From the NCBI RefSeq assembly GCF_038002825.1, contig NZ_JBBODF010000001.1, positions 4,774,001 through 4,838,000 on the forward strand: a stretch of DNA of 64,000 nt. The letters are read 5' to 3'. Shown here piece after piece: positions 32,629 through 41,467 of this stretch (within the stretch, counting starts at the first letter, position 1; every line of letters begins with the position of its first letter). A model generated the notes under the pieces. It was not told the DNA's origin. It worked only from the letters and a program-made list of their open reading frames with translations, and did not search any database. The DNA is from Paenibacillus sp. FSL H8-0048. Its GTDB lineage: Bacteria; Bacillota; Bacilli; Paenibacillales; Paenibacillaceae. The position numbers were made by a program, and so were the translations under genes.

Positions 32629-33306
32629 ATGAAGAAGGCACTCGGCAACTGGAGCGGGTTTGAACTCGCCTGGCTGGTGATATTTACGCTGATTGCGGTT
32701 GTTTTTACGGTGATCTCCAAGGATTCGCTCTTCGGGTTCACGGTCTTCATCACCGGGGTACTATGTGTAGTGCTGACGGCGAAGGGGAAGCTGGCAAGCT
32801 ATGGATTCGGGATGTATAATACTTTTGGTTATGCTTATCTGGCCTATATCAACGGATTATTTGGCGAGGTTATGCTGAATCTGCTATTCTTTGTGCCCAT
32901 GAATATTGTAGGCTTTTATATGTGGAAAAGAAACATGCAGGGCGGCAAGCTGTCCATGCGCCAAATGGAGTCGAGGGGCATTCTGCTCACCATTGCAGTC
33001 TGTGTGGCGGGGGCACTGCTGCTGGGCTTTGGCTTATCGTTCATTCCCGCGCAGAATTCACCTTATATCGATGCCCTGACTACCGTGTTATCGGTGGTGG
33101 CAACGATCCTGATGGTACGGCGTTTCAAGGAGCAGTGGCTGGTCTATATTGTGCTGAATATGTTCACCGTGCTGCTCTGGGTGATCCGGACGCTGGAAGG
33201 CAGCGGGGAGGGTCTGCTGATGATTGTCATGTGGAGCGCCTATCTGATTAATGCAGTCTACGGCTACTACAACTGGAATAAAGGGGCTAAGGAGGCGCTG
33301 TCATGA
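32629..33306 (+). CDS. pnuC: Nicotinamide riboside transporter PnuC
   Basis: I chose ATG 32629 because GGAGGG (32617-32622) is 6 bp upstream; ATG 32623 touches the site directly. The 225-residue protein has about seven to eight transmembrane segments. It shows the PnuC pattern YGFGMYNTFGYAYLAYINGL, FFVPMNIVGFYMWKRNM and WLVYIVLNMFTVLLWVIRTL, with Trp/Asn residues lining the riboside path. It carries nicotinamide riboside by facilitated diffusion, trapped by the kinase encoded next. It overlaps nadR by 4 bp. Confidence 0.93.
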   Translation: MKKALGNWSGFELAWLVIFTLIAVVFTVISKDSLFGFTVFITGVLCVVLTAKGKLASYGFGMYNTFGYAYLAYINGLFGEVMLNLLFFVPMNIVGFYMWKRNMQGGKLSMRQMESRGILLTIAVCVAGALLLGFGLSFIPAQNSPYIDALTTVLSVVATILMVRRFKEQWLVYIVLNMFTVLLWVIRTLEGSGEGLLMIVMWSAYLINAVYGYYNWNKGAKEALS

Positions 33307-34313
33307 AGACACTTGGATTAACACTCGGGAAGTTCGCTCCGCTACATAAAGGGCATCAGTTCATGTTCGAGACGGCGCTGCGGGAGGTTGACGAGCTGAT
33401 TGTGGTGATCTATGAGACGACCGTCTCTCCGGTGCCGCTGCAGGTTAGGGCCAACTGGATTCGCAAGCTCTATCCTGCCGTCCGGGTAATAGAAGCCTGG
33501 GATGGCCCTGACGGATACTCCGATGACAGGGAGCATGAGATCCGGGAGGAGCAGTATATTCTCGGGCTGCTGAAGGGCGAGCGGGTGACGCATTTTTATT
33601 CGAGTGAATTCTATGGAGAGCATATGAGTCTGGCACTGGGCGCTATTGACCGGCGGGTGGATGAAGCGAGGGTGCAGGTGCCGGTATCGGCCACGATGGT
33701 CCGTTCCGACCCCTACAAATACCGTGATTACGTAAGCGGGAGTGTGTACCGTGATTTGATTACGAAGGTCGTGTTTGTAGGGGCGATGTCTACCGGTAAG
33801 TCGACGATTACCGAAGCACTTGCCCGGAAGTACGGCACGTCCTTCGCCAGCGAATACGGGCGGGATTACTGGACGGACCATCAGGTGGACCGGCGGATTG
33901 GGCTGGAGGCTTTTGACGAGATTGCGGTGGGGCATCTGGAGCGGGAGGAGCAGGTGCTGCTTGAGGCCAATAGGTATTTATTCGTCGATACGAATGCGAT
34001 CACCACGTATATGTATGCGCTGGATTACCACGGGAAGGCTCCCGAACTGCTAACCCGGCTGGCCCTGGAGAATGCGCAGCGCTACGACCTGTTCTTCCTG
34101 TGCGAGGATGACATTCCGTATGACGATACCTGGGACCGCAGCGGGGACCAGAAGCGGCATGTATTCCACCAGCAGATTATCGGGGACCTGAAGGAGCGGC
34201 GGATTCCCTATATTCCGCTGCGGGGCACCCTCGAAGAGCGGATGGCCAAGGTGGACCGGGTGCTTGCCGCGTTCAAGCCGTACGGGAATTATTTCGGAGA
34301 GCTGGAGCATTGA
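33303..34313 (+). CDS. nadR: NadR-type NMN adenylyltransferase/ribosylnicotinamide kinase
   Basis: The 336-residue protein has two domains. An N-terminal nucleotidyltransferase (residues 3-155) carries LGLTLGKFAPLHKGHQFMFE with the HxGH-type motif as LHKGH, and the ISSTxxR-like motif as VSATMVRSDPYKY. A C-terminal kinase (about 160-330) has the P-loop FVGAMSTGKSTITEALARKY. There is no N-terminal helix-turn-helix, so unlike the Salmonella protein it is not a repressor. Together with PnuC it turns external nicotinamide riboside into NMN and then NAD. The start overlaps the pnuC stop (ATGA). Confidence 0.93.
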   Translation: MKTLGLTLGKFAPLHKGHQFMFETALREVDELIVVIYETTVSPVPLQVRANWIRKLYPAVRVIEAWDGPDGYSDDREHEIREEQYILGLLKGERVTHFYSSEFYGEHMSLALGAIDRRVDEARVQVPVSATMVRSDPYKYRDYVSGSVYRDLITKVVFVGAMSTGKSTITEALARKYGTSFASEYGRDYWTDHQVDRRIGLEAFDEIAVGHLEREEQVLLEANRYLFVDTNAITTYMYALDYHGKAPELLTRLALENAQRYDLFFLCEDDIPYDDTWDRSGDQKRHVFHQQIIGDLKERRIPYIPLRGTLEERMAKVDRVLAAFKPYGNYFGELEH

Positions 34314-34339
34314 GCCAGTGACAGAAGGAGGCGGAGAGA

Positions 34340-35233
34340 GTGGAATTGAGAGATGGTAACGGACTTACAGAGCGTGAATTCCTGGATCAGTACCGGGCCG
34401 GCGACTATGAGCGGCCTTCCGTGGCGGCGGATATGGTGATCTTCACCGTTACAGATACAGCGGCGGACCAGGAATCTGAGGCTGGGGCGAAGGAGCTGCG
34501 CCTCCTGCTGATCCGCAGAGGCGGGCACCCTTGCCTGGGCAAGTGGGCGCTGCCGGGCGGCTTCGCCCAGCCGGACGAGACCACGGATCAGGCGGCCGCA
34601 CGCGAACTGGAGGAGGAGACCGGCGTCACCGGTGTATATCTGGAGCAGCTTCGCACCTTCTCTGACCCCGGGCGCGATCCCCGTACGTGGGTGATCAGCA
34701 GCAGCTATATGGCGCTAGTCGACAGCCGCCATATCCAGTTAGAGGCCGGAGATGATGCCGAGGCTGCGGCCTGGTTCAAAGTAAGCTACCAGCTCCGGCA
34801 GGAGCATAAAGAGCTGCTGGAGCCGGGCTGCATCCGCACCCGTACCTATGAGCTTCGGCTGGAAGCCGCAGGCCAAGCGCTAACCGCGGTGATCGAACAG
34901 ACGGTGACGGCTACTCCGGCGGCCAGATCGGTGCAATATGCCGTCTTGTCCAATGACGGACTCGCTTTTGATCACGCCAAGATCATTGCCTATGCCATTG
35001 AACGGCTGCGCCAGGAGACGGAAAGAACAGGAATCGCGCTGCTCTTAATGCCTGAGCAATTCACCCTGGCGGAGCTGCAGCAGGTCTACGAGGTGATTGT
35101 CGGCCAGGAGCTGCCGAAGGCGGTCTTCCTGGATAAGATGGCTGCGCGTATAACTGCGACCAGCCTGTACACAGAGCATACGGAACACACCCCCTCCCGC
35201 CGCTTATATCAGCGGAACTGGGGCGAAGCTTAA
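34340..35233 (+). CDS. NrtR-like Nudix regulator of NAD metabolism
   Basis: The 297-residue protein has a Nudix domain (residues 25-170). The Nudix box GGFAQPDETTDQAAARELEE ... ETGV is intact (REL.EE.G), so ADP-ribose pyrophosphatase activity may be kept. A C-terminal winged-helix part follows (residues 195-285, ALLSNDGLAFDHAKIIAYAI-type pattern; FTLAELQQVYEVIVGQELPK; LDKMAARI). Nudix-wHTH proteins of the NrtR family bind ADP-ribose and repress NAD salvage genes. The position after pnuC and nadR supports this. GTG 34340 follows GGAGGCGGAGAGA. Confidence 0.88.
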   Translation: MELRDGNGLTEREFLDQYRAGDYERPSVAADMVIFTVTDTAADQESEAGAKELRLLLIRRGGHPCLGKWALPGGFAQPDETTDQAAARELEEETGVTGVYLEQLRTFSDPGRDPRTWVISSSYMALVDSRHIQLEAGDDAEAAAWFKVSYQLRQEHKELLEPGCIRTRTYELRLEAAGQALTAVIEQTVTATPAARSVQYAVLSNDGLAFDHAKIIAYAIERLRQETERTGIALLLMPEQFTLAELQQVYEVIVGQELPKAVFLDKMAARITATSLYTEHTEHTPSRRLYQRNWGEA

Positions 35234-35291
35234 GTCCAATATTGGAGATAGAACTAATCCCATACTGATAAACTACAGGAGGAAACCATCC

Positions 35292-35732
35292 ATGAACGCA
35301 GGAAGAGCAATAGTAAGAACAATGGAATTCAGCCACGAACTCGATGTGCTGCACAACTACATTACACAATCCAAGATGCCGGTGCGCAAAAGCGACTCCT
35401 TCGATAAGCAGGTCATGCTGCTCGAAGAAGCCCAGGGTGAAAGCGCGTTCCAATCCACCTACAAAAAGATGAAGAAGGTCAACATCCTGTCCGGTCTGTT
35501 CGCCCTGCCGGTGCTGCTGGTGGTTGCCATCGCTGCAATCTACGGCAGGTATATTAACCGGGGTTATGATGTGTTCGGCTATTTCGTGGATCATCCGGTG
35601 CTGTATATCGTACCCGCCGCGCTGATCGTAGTGACACTGGTGCTGGCCTTGTACCATTCGGCACTTCGGCGGAAGCTGTATGGCCGGATCTACCCGGAGC
35701 TGAAAAGAAAGCTGGAAATAGACGCCGCCTAA
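35292..35732 (+). CDS. Small membrane protein (146 aa)
   Basis: The protein starts 6 bp after AGGAGG. It has a helical N-terminal part (residues 1-60) and two transmembrane segments (about 63-85 NILSGLFALPVLLVVAIAAI and 98-118 VLYIVPAALIVVTLVLALY), then a basic end (RRKLYGRIYPELKRKLEI). No family is recognised. A terminator follows; it may be read from the NAD operon or from its own promoter. Confidence 0.75.
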   Translation: MNAGRAIVRTMEFSHELDVLHNYITQSKMPVRKSDSFDKQVMLLEEAQGESAFQSTYKKMKKVNILSGLFALPVLLVVAIAAIYGRYINRGYDVFGYFVDHPVLYIVPAALIVVTLVLALYHSALRRKLYGRIYPELKRKLEIDAA

Positions 35733-35743
35733 GCGCAAATTCA

Positions 35744-35788
35744 AAAGGGGATGGCCCCCAGCCTTGCGGCTGGACCGGCAATCCCTTG
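35744..35788. terminator. Bidirectional hairpin terminator
   Basis: AAGGGGAT...GGC and GCC...ATCCCTT flank a smaller CAGCC/GGCTG hairpin. It lies between the convergent 146-aa protein gene and the histidine kinase gene. Confidence 0.7.
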
Positions 35789-35797
35789 ATATTCGAT

Positions 35798-37195
35798 TTA
35801 CTCCATCCCCGGACTGCGCTGCTGCCCGGGCAATGCAATGCGCATCGTGACCTTCCCGCCCCCTCCGGGGGCGGCGTTGCTGAGGCTCAGGGTGCCTCCG
35901 TGCTGTTCAGCCACAGAGCGCGCAATGTAGAGCCCCATTCCGTGATGATCTCCGGAGCTGCGGCTGGGATCGCCCCGGTAGAACTGGTTAGTCGCCTCCC
36001 GGAGGTCGGCCGCCGAGAAGCCGCTGCCGGTATCGGTAACCGTGAACTGAACCGCCGCCGCCTCGCCCTGGACAAGCAGAGCGATACTTCCCCCGGGCGG
36101 GGTGTACTCGGCCGCATTGAATATCAGGTTCATGATTCCCCGCAGCAGCAGCTCCTTGTGGATGTACAGGAATTCCGGCAGCTTCTCCTGCCGGACAGAG
36201 GTCTTGAGATCCCTGCCCGCAGCCAGGGCCTTCATCTGCAGCTCCAGCTCAGCCACGATCTCTGCCGCCGGGACCCGCGCCAGCTGGCGGGATGAGCCCG
36301 CCTGCAGGCTGGACAAGTCAATGACCTCCTGCACGAAGGCTTCGATGTCTTCGGCGCTGCGGCGGATATAGCCGCTGTATTCACGCTGCGGCTCCGTCTC
36401 TACAATCTCCTGCAGCAGCTCGGCATTGCCCCGGATAATGGTCAGCGGCGTCTTAATATCGTGGGCCAGCGCGGAGATCTGCTCCCTGCGGGAGCGTTCC
36501 AGCTCCCACTGATTCTCCAGTGAAGTCTGCAGGGCATCCTTCATCCGGTCCAGTGAGCCTAGGACCTCGTCAATCTCCTGGATGCCGCTGGGCTGGACGG
36601 TGAACTCCAGATTCTCGCGCCGGATGTTCTCGGTCGCTTCCTGCAGTCCGGCCATCCGCTCCGAGAGCTTCCGGCCGAACCGGGCCGCGAGCAGGGCGGC
36701 CATCAGCAGGAACCCGAGCACGAAGAGCAAGGGCCCCAGGAGCTGGGGATTCGGCAGCGCGCTGCGCAGCAGGGGAGAAGCATACTGCGGTGTCAGAACA
36801 TAGCGGAAGATCCACAGCTCCTGTCCATGCTCGGCGGTGGTGTAATAGTAGGCGCTTCTGTTGTTCCCCTCCCGGACAATTTTCCAGGCTTGCTTCGCCT
36901 CTTTAGCATTCAGATTGCCGGCCAGCGGCTTCCCTTCTAAGGTGAATACGGTGTACTCCAGCCGGTCTGGGACCCGGGGAGCCGCATTTGTTCCACTAGC
37001 AGCCAGCTGTTGCTTGAACTGGGCGATCTCCTTCTCGTCATAGTTGGCAGGCAGCAGCGCTCCCCGGGCGAACGCCAGTGTGAATGCGCCAAGCAATACG
37101 CCCAGCAGCAGAACGGTACCGAGACTCAACAGCAGCAGGTAGTGCAGGAAAAAAGTGCGCAGCCGCACGGTTTTGCGTTGTTTTACAGCTTCCAT
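35798..37195 (-). CDS. Sensor histidine kinase of the FEG transporter module
   Basis: The 465-residue protein has two transmembrane segments (about 16-38 and 162-180) and an outer sensor domain of about 120 residues between them. A HAMP-like region is followed by the H-box (QISALAHDIKTPLTIIRGNA, His at about 245), N-box (LIFNAAEYT) and G-box (GDHHGMGLYIARSVAEQHGG). It overlaps the response regulator gene by 13 bp. Kinases of this type next to FEG transporters sense lantibiotics or other cationic peptides. Confidence 0.92.
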   Translation of the reverse strand: MEAVKQRKTVRLRTFFLHYLLLLSLGTVLLLGVLLGAFTLAFARGALLPANYDEKEIAQFKQQLAASGTNAAPRVPDRLEYTVFTLEGKPLAGNLNAKEAKQAWKIVREGNNRSAYYYTTAEHGQELWIFRYVLTPQYASPLLRSALPNPQLLGPLLFVLGFLLMAALLAARFGRKLSERMAGLQEATENIRRENLEFTVQPSGIQEIDEVLGSLDRMKDALQTSLENQWELERSRREQISALAHDIKTPLTIIRGNAELLQEIVETEPQREYSGYIRRSAEDIEAFVQEVIDLSSLQAGSSRQLARVPAAEIVAELELQMKALAAGRDLKTSVRQEKLPEFLYIHKELLLRGIMNLIFNAAEYTPPGGSIALLVQGEAAAVQFTVTDTGSGFSAADLREATNQFYRGDPSRSSGDHHGMGLYIARSVAEQHGGTLSLSNAAPGGGGKVTMRIALPGQQRSPGME

Positions 37196-37845
37196 TTATA
37201 TCCGATCCCCCAGATGGTTTCAATGGCTTCAAGCCCGTACCGGCCCAGCTTGCCGCGGATGTTCTTGATATGCTCCGTAATGGCACTGCTGTCACTCTCC
37301 CCGTCGTATCCGAAGACCCCTTCATAGATATTCTCCTTGGAGAAGACCTGACCGCGGTGGCGGGCCAGAAACTCGCAGATTTCATATTCACTTTTGGTCA
37401 GCGGCACCTTGTCCTCCCGGGCGTACAGCTCTTTACCGGAGAGGTTGAAGCGCACAGGGTCCATGTACAGAATGTTGCGCTTCTCCCGGCTCTCCCGCCG
37501 CAGATGAGCGTTGATCCGCGCCCGCAGCGCACCTATGCCGAAAGGCTTCATAATATAGTCATCCGCCCCCAGCCCCAGTCCGAACATCAGGTCACTTTCC
37601 AGCGTCTTCGCCGTCAAGAAAAGAATGGGACAATCCACCGCCGTGCGGATCTCCCGGCACAGGGTAAAGCCATCCACGCCGGGCATCATCACATCCAGCA
37701 GAATCAGGTCATATGCACCGAGGTCAGTCCCGCGCACCAGCGTGGAATCCGAGAAGGTGGTTACCAGATGGCGGTCGGTACTGAGCGCGTTGGCTATCAG
37801 GGACAGGATGGCGGGTTCGTCGTCTACCACAAGTATTTTGGCCAT
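37183..37845 (-). CDS. Response regulator, OmpR/PhoB family, of the FEG module
   Basis: ATG 37845 (MAKILVVDDEPAILSL) is preceded by GAGGGA at 10 bp and is preferred to the longer frame. The 220-residue protein has a receiver with Asp in LILLDVMMPGVDGFTL and Lys in DDYIMKPFGIGALRARIN. A winged-helix output follows (LTKSEYEICEFLARHRGQVF, ITEHIKNIRGKLGRYG, ETIWGIGYKW). It lies directly after the permease genes on the same strand and very likely controls them. Confidence 0.93.
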   Translation of the reverse strand: MAKILVVDDEPAILSLIANALSTDRHLVTTFSDSTLVRGTDLGAYDLILLDVMMPGVDGFTLCREIRTAVDCPILFLTAKTLESDLMFGLGLGADDYIMKPFGIGALRARINAHLRRESREKRNILYMDPVRFNLSGKELYAREDKVPLTKSEYEICEFLARHRGQVFSKENIYEGVFGYDGESDSSAITEHIKNIRGKLGRYGLEAIETIWGIGYKWKL

Positions 37846-37878
37846 AGTTATGGATTCCCTCATTTACAGATTAGTAGG

Positions 37879-38637
37879 CTAGTTATCCGCAGAACGGCCC
37901 TCCCACTTGTAGAACCATAACATACTTAGGAGGCCCGCAGCTATCGTTGCTCCTATGCAGATGGATACGCCGGTGGCCAATCCCGTGTCGGCAAAAGACG
38001 GCAACCCTCCCGAATGCTGAAACTCCAGCAGGGAGAGGAAGCGGCCCCCCCAGGCGAAGGGGATATACGGCCACAGGATATCGCCAAGACCAGTCAGCAT
38101 CAGGGCAGCGAGCAGGCTTCCAGTGATTCCTATGCCGATAGAGACGCCCCGGCCGAAGCGCAGGCTGAGCGCGAAATGAAGCAGATAGAGCAGAATATTG
38201 CTTGCGAACAGGATCACGGACCCGGTGAGATAAAAGAGTATGCCGTGCCGGTCCTGCCCCAGCATTCCGGCAAAGCCCACGCTGAAGAGGACGAAGATCA
38301 GCAGGATAGCCCCCAGGCTGAAGCCCAGCAGGAGCAGCAGCTTGCTTGTATAGGTAGTGCTTCTTGCCGCAGGCAGAGCAAGCATTCCCTGGAATCCTCC
38401 GGTGCTAGCCTCCTGCTCCGCCGCCATCGCACAGACCAGCCCGATGAGGGTAGGAAACGCACAAGCGACTGCCTGCATGAACCCCATCACCTTGCCCGCT
38501 TCACTGGCAGCAGAGATGGAGTAATAGGCCATGAACAGACCGGCACCGATCAGCGGGGTCAGCAGATGGATCAGGAGAAACGGGGTGCGCCGCATTTTGA
38601 GCAGATCGGCTCTGAGCAGACCGGGAAGTGCATTCAT
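37879..38637 (-). CDS. Lantibiotic-immunity-type ABC permease (LanG/MutG-like)
   Basis: The 252-residue protein has about six transmembrane segments, the first at FLLIHLLTPLIGAGLFMAYY. It starts LLRADLLKMRRTPFLLIH, a signature shared with the sister permease (IVRAEHLKWRRTF). Proteins of this group (MutG/SpaG/CprC) form heteromeric exporters that remove lantibiotics from the membrane. It directly follows the second permease (1 bp). Confidence 0.88.
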   Translation of the reverse strand: MNALPGLLRADLLKMRRTPFLLIHLLTPLIGAGLFMAYYSISAASEAGKVMGFMQAVACAFPTLIGLVCAMAAEQEASTGGFQGMLALPAARSTTYTSKLLLLLGFSLGAILLIFVLFSVGFAGMLGQDRHGILFYLTGSVILFASNILLYLLHFALSLRFGRGVSIGIGITGSLLAALMLTGLGDILWPYIPFAWGGRFLSLLEFQHSGGLPSFADTGLATGVSICIGATIAAGLLSMLWFYKWEGRSADN

Positions 38638-38638
38638 G

Positions 38639-39367
38639 CTACTTCGCCTCCTGTCTACGGAACCATACGGTGGTCAGCAGGAACAGAATGGCGAACCAGC
38701 CGAGAGAGACCAGGGTACCCGGAAGAATCATATCCGTGCTGCGCAGCGGGCTGTCCGCAGGGACCGGCAGGCCGTTCGGCAGGATGGACAGCACCGGACA
38801 CATGAGCCTGGCGGTAATCGTATAAGGAATGTAATCCCATAAGCCGCCCCTGTCGAATTGAACTACACCCACAATAGTACCGGCCATATTCAGCAGGACC
38901 GCTGCGAATAACCCGAAGCGGGCCGCCAGGAACAGGCACAACGGAATCTGCCACAGGAAGGTAAGGAAGATCAGGGCGCTGCCTGCCAGGCTGCTCATCA
39001 GTGGAATCGTCTGCCCGAACAGCAGGCCCCCGGCGGTAATGCCGATCAGGAATACAGCTAGAGTAGTGAGCAGCCAACCGGTGCAGGCAAGGATTTTGCT
39101 GGTCCAGAGCGTACCCGGTGTAAAGGGTAAGGCCAGCAGTCCGCGGTATTTCAGCTTCGCATCCTTCTGCAGCGCCAGCGAACAGACCAGGCTCAGCGCT
39201 CCGGGAAGGAACAGGGTGTACCACCAGTTGTAGGAGCCGTTCTGGACATCGATTCCACCCATAAGCGCCACACAGAGCAGAAGCGCAATTGACGGGGCAA
39301 GCCAGACCAGCTTGGGAATGAAGGTACGCCGCCATTTCAGGTGTTCCGCCCTAACGATATTAAGCAT
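38639..39367 (-). CDS. Lantibiotic-immunity-type ABC permease (LanE/MutE-like)
   Basis: ATG 39367 (MLNIVRAEHLKWRRTF) overlaps the ATPase stop by 8 bp and is preceded by GGAGGGAGGG. The 242-residue protein has about six transmembrane segments. With the partner permease it forms the membrane part of an FEG transporter. No lantibiotic structural or modification gene is close, so it is a stand-alone resistance module. Confidence 0.88.
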   Translation of the reverse strand: MLNIVRAEHLKWRRTFIPKLVWLAPSIALLLCVALMGGIDVQNGSYNWWYTLFLPGALSLVCSLALQKDAKLKYRGLLALPFTPGTLWTSKILACTGWLLTTLAVFLIGITAGGLLFGQTIPLMSSLAGSALIFLTFLWQIPLCLFLAARFGLFAAVLLNMAGTIVGVVQFDRGGLWDYIPYTITARLMCPVLSILPNGLPVPADSPLRSTDMILPGTLVSLGWFAILFLLTTVWFRRQEAK

Positions 39368-40076
39368 GGGCTGCACCCTCCCTCCGGTGGGCTGCGGCGA
39401 CCTGCATGAACAGCGCCTCCAGATCCTGATCCGGGGAGACCGCTCCCTGATAGCCCAGCACGCCGCCTGCGATAATGCCGATATGGTCGGCGGTCTGCTC
39501 CACCTCGGAGAGCAGGTGGCTCGACAGGATGACGGTGATTCCCTGCTCCGGGAAGGAGCGGATCAGCTCCCGCAGCTCCTGAATCCCGATCGGGTCCAGC
39601 CCGTTCGTCGGCTCGTCCAGAATCAGCAGCTCCGGCTGGTTCAAGAGGGCAATAGCGATGCCGAGCCGCTGCTTCATGCCCATGGAGAATTGTCCGGCCC
39701 GCTTCTTGCCGGTTGCGGTCAGATCGACAACGGCAAGCACCTCATCAATGCGCGACTGCGGCAGTCCGAGCGCCAGTGTGCGCACCTTCAGGTTCTCTCT
39801 GGCGGTCAGATTCTCATACAGCGGCGGTGCTTCAATCAATACGCCTATCCGGGTTAAGTCCTGCCGGGTCCATTCATGCCCCTGGAAGCGGATCGTGCCT
39901 GAATCGGGATGCAGCATCCCGGTAATCATTTTGAGCAGGGTCGATTTGCCTGCACCGTTCGGACCAAGCAGCCCGTAGACGGAATTGCGTGCAACAGTTA
40001 ACGATACGTTGTTGACGGCTGTCTGGCGCTTGAAGCTTTTACATAGATCCTGTATTTCCAGAATATGATCCTGCAT
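39360..40076 (-). CDS. Lantibiotic-immunity-type ABC ATPase (LanF/MutF-like)
   Basis: The 238-residue protein has the ATPase motifs in order. They are Walker A GPNGAGKSTLL (about 36-46), a Q-loop in IGVLIEAPPLYENLTARENL, where Glu replaces the usual Gln as in LanF proteins, the ABC signature FSMGMKQRLGIAIALL (about 128-143), Walker B LLILDEPTNGLDP and the H-loop SSHLLSEVEQ. The E-loop is a known mark of lantibiotic and bacitracin transporters. First gene of the five-gene FEG-RK operon on the minus strand. Confidence 0.93.
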   Translation of the reverse strand: MQDHILEIQDLCKSFKRQTAVNNVSLTVARNSVYGLLGPNGAGKSTLLKMITGMLHPDSGTIRFQGHEWTRQDLTRIGVLIEAPPLYENLTARENLKVRTLALGLPQSRIDEVLAVVDLTATGKKRAGQFSMGMKQRLGIAIALLNQPELLILDEPTNGLDPIGIQELRELIRSFPEQGITVILSSHLLSEVEQTADHIGIIAGGVLGYQGAVSPDQDLEALFMQVAAAHRREGAAHA

Positions 40077-40210
40077 AGTATATCATCCTTTCTATCCCTC
40101 TACTCTAAAGGCAGATTCTAAGGATTCTGTAAGGATGACATAGCAGAGCCCCCTGCCTGGGGTGAACAGGAGGGGCTCTGTGTTGACTTTACAGCGGCCG
40201 GCGGGAAGAA

Positions 40211-40468
40211 TTAACGGCGACGGAAGGCGCCGCCGCGGGCCAGGGCAAAGAAGATCAATAGCGCAACGATGGAGCCGATAATGGCCGGAACAATGTGGAA
40301 GCCACCTACTACAGGGCCCCTTGGACCAAGCAGCTCGGAACCCAGCCAGGAGCCGATGAACCCGGCGATTACATTGCCGAGTACGCCTCCCGGAACATCA
40401 CGTCCGATCAGATTGCCGCTTAGCCAGCCGATTAGTCCCCCTACGATGATTACCCAGAGCAGATACAT
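40211..40468 (-). CDS. GlsB/YeaQ/YmgE family stress-response membrane protein
   Basis: The 85-residue protein has three transmembrane segments rich in glycine (LLWVIIVGGLIGWLSGNLIG, NVIAGFIGSWLGSELLG, GFHIVPAIIGSIVALLIFFA) and ends in RRR. This is the transglycosylase-associated (GlsB) family. It starts 7 bp after AAAGGGG. The role in stress is known only generally. Confidence 0.92.
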   Translation of the reverse strand: MYLLWVIIVGGLIGWLSGNLIGRDVPGGVLGNVIAGFIGSWLGSELLGPRGPVVGGFHIVPAIIGSIVALLIFFALARGGAFRRR

Positions 40469-40581
40469 TGATTTGTCCCCTTTCTAGTTGGTTTATTCAA
40501 GGTATGTTGAAATAGGGATAAGGTGAACCATCTGCCGAAGGTTTATTTAAATAGGATAATGTATATGTTTCACGCTATACT

Positions 40582-40650
40582 TTATCCTTCTATTTCTCGC
40601 TGAAACGGTACCGTCCTTCAAAAGGACAGCAAAGCCGTTTCCACTTGTTG
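40582..40650. repeat. Dispersed hairpin repeat, copy 1
   Basis: The element is bounded by TATCCTT and CACTTGTTG. Inside is an outer pair AAACGG/CCGTTT and an inner stem GTCCTT/AAGGAC. It matches the copy at 53231-53301 over about 70 bp (roughly 80 percent by eye). It lies in the promoter-side region between divergent genes. Confidence 0.8.
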
Positions 40651-40768
40651 CCAAGCTCTAACAGGACTGAGAACCGAACGTAATGGGTCGTAAGCGGGGG
40701 TTAGAACGGTGACAGAGAGTCTAACGTTCTCCCACGGTGTTAATATTAGGTATAGGAGGAGGGATCGG

Positions 40769-41467
40769 ATGAACAAAATTCTCGTAATCGATGACGAAGC
40801 GGCCCTTAGAGATCTGATCGAGCTTGTGCTCCGCAGAGAGAATTATGAGGTGCGGACGGCAGAGAACGGAAGTGAGGGGCTTACGGCCCTGGATGCTTTT
40901 CAGCCGGATCTGGTGGTGCTGGATCTGATGCTGCCCGATTGCTCCGGCTATGACCTGTGTAAGGAGATCACCAAACGGCAGGCGGTTCCCGTCATTATGC
41001 TGTCGGCCAAGAATGAGATTATAGATAAGGTGCTGGGGCTTGAGCTGGGGGCCGAGGATTACATGACCAAGCCGTTCGATAACCGGGAGCTGCTGGCACG
41101 GATTAAGGTGGTGCTCCGGAGAGCCCAGAACAGCGGTCTGCCCGCAGATGGTGAAGATACCCGGATCACTCATGAGGAGCTGACCTTCGATCTGGAGACC
41201 CGGGTGGTGCAGAAGAGCGGCGTTCCGGTGGCTCTGACGGCCAAGGAATTCCGGATTCTGGAGACGCTGCTGAAACGCCCGGACAAAATCTATACCCGGG
41301 ATGAGCTGCTGGAGCTCGTCTGGGGCTATGATTTCATGGGGGACACCCGCAGCGTGGATATGACCATTATGCGTCTGCGGAAGAAGCTGGAGGATGACGC
41401 GGAGAATCCGAAATACATCCGTACCGTATATGGATTCGGGTATCAGCTGGGAGGTGGCTCCGCCTGA
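40769..41467 (+). CDS. Response regulator, OmpR/PhoB family (second two-component system)
   Basis: ATG 40769 (MNKILVIDDEAALRDL) lies just after AGGAGGAGGG. The 232-residue protein has a receiver with Asp in LVVLDLMLPDCSGYDL and Lys in DYMTKPFDNRELLARIK. The winged-helix DNA-binding half (LTAKEFRILETLLKRPDKIY, VDMTIMRLRKKLEDDAENPK, YIRTVYGFGYQLG) follows. Its stop overlaps the next gene as CTGA. Confidence 0.93.
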   Translation: MNKILVIDDEAALRDLIELVLRRENYEVRTAENGSEGLTALDAFQPDLVVLDLMLPDCSGYDLCKEITKRQAVPVIMLSAKNEIIDKVLGLELGAEDYMTKPFDNRELLARIKVVLRRAQNSGLPADGEDTRITHEELTFDLETRVVQKSGVPVALTAKEFRILETLLKRPDKIYTRDELLELVWGYDFMGDTRSVDMTIMRLRKKLEDDAENPKYIRTVYGFGYQLGGGSA

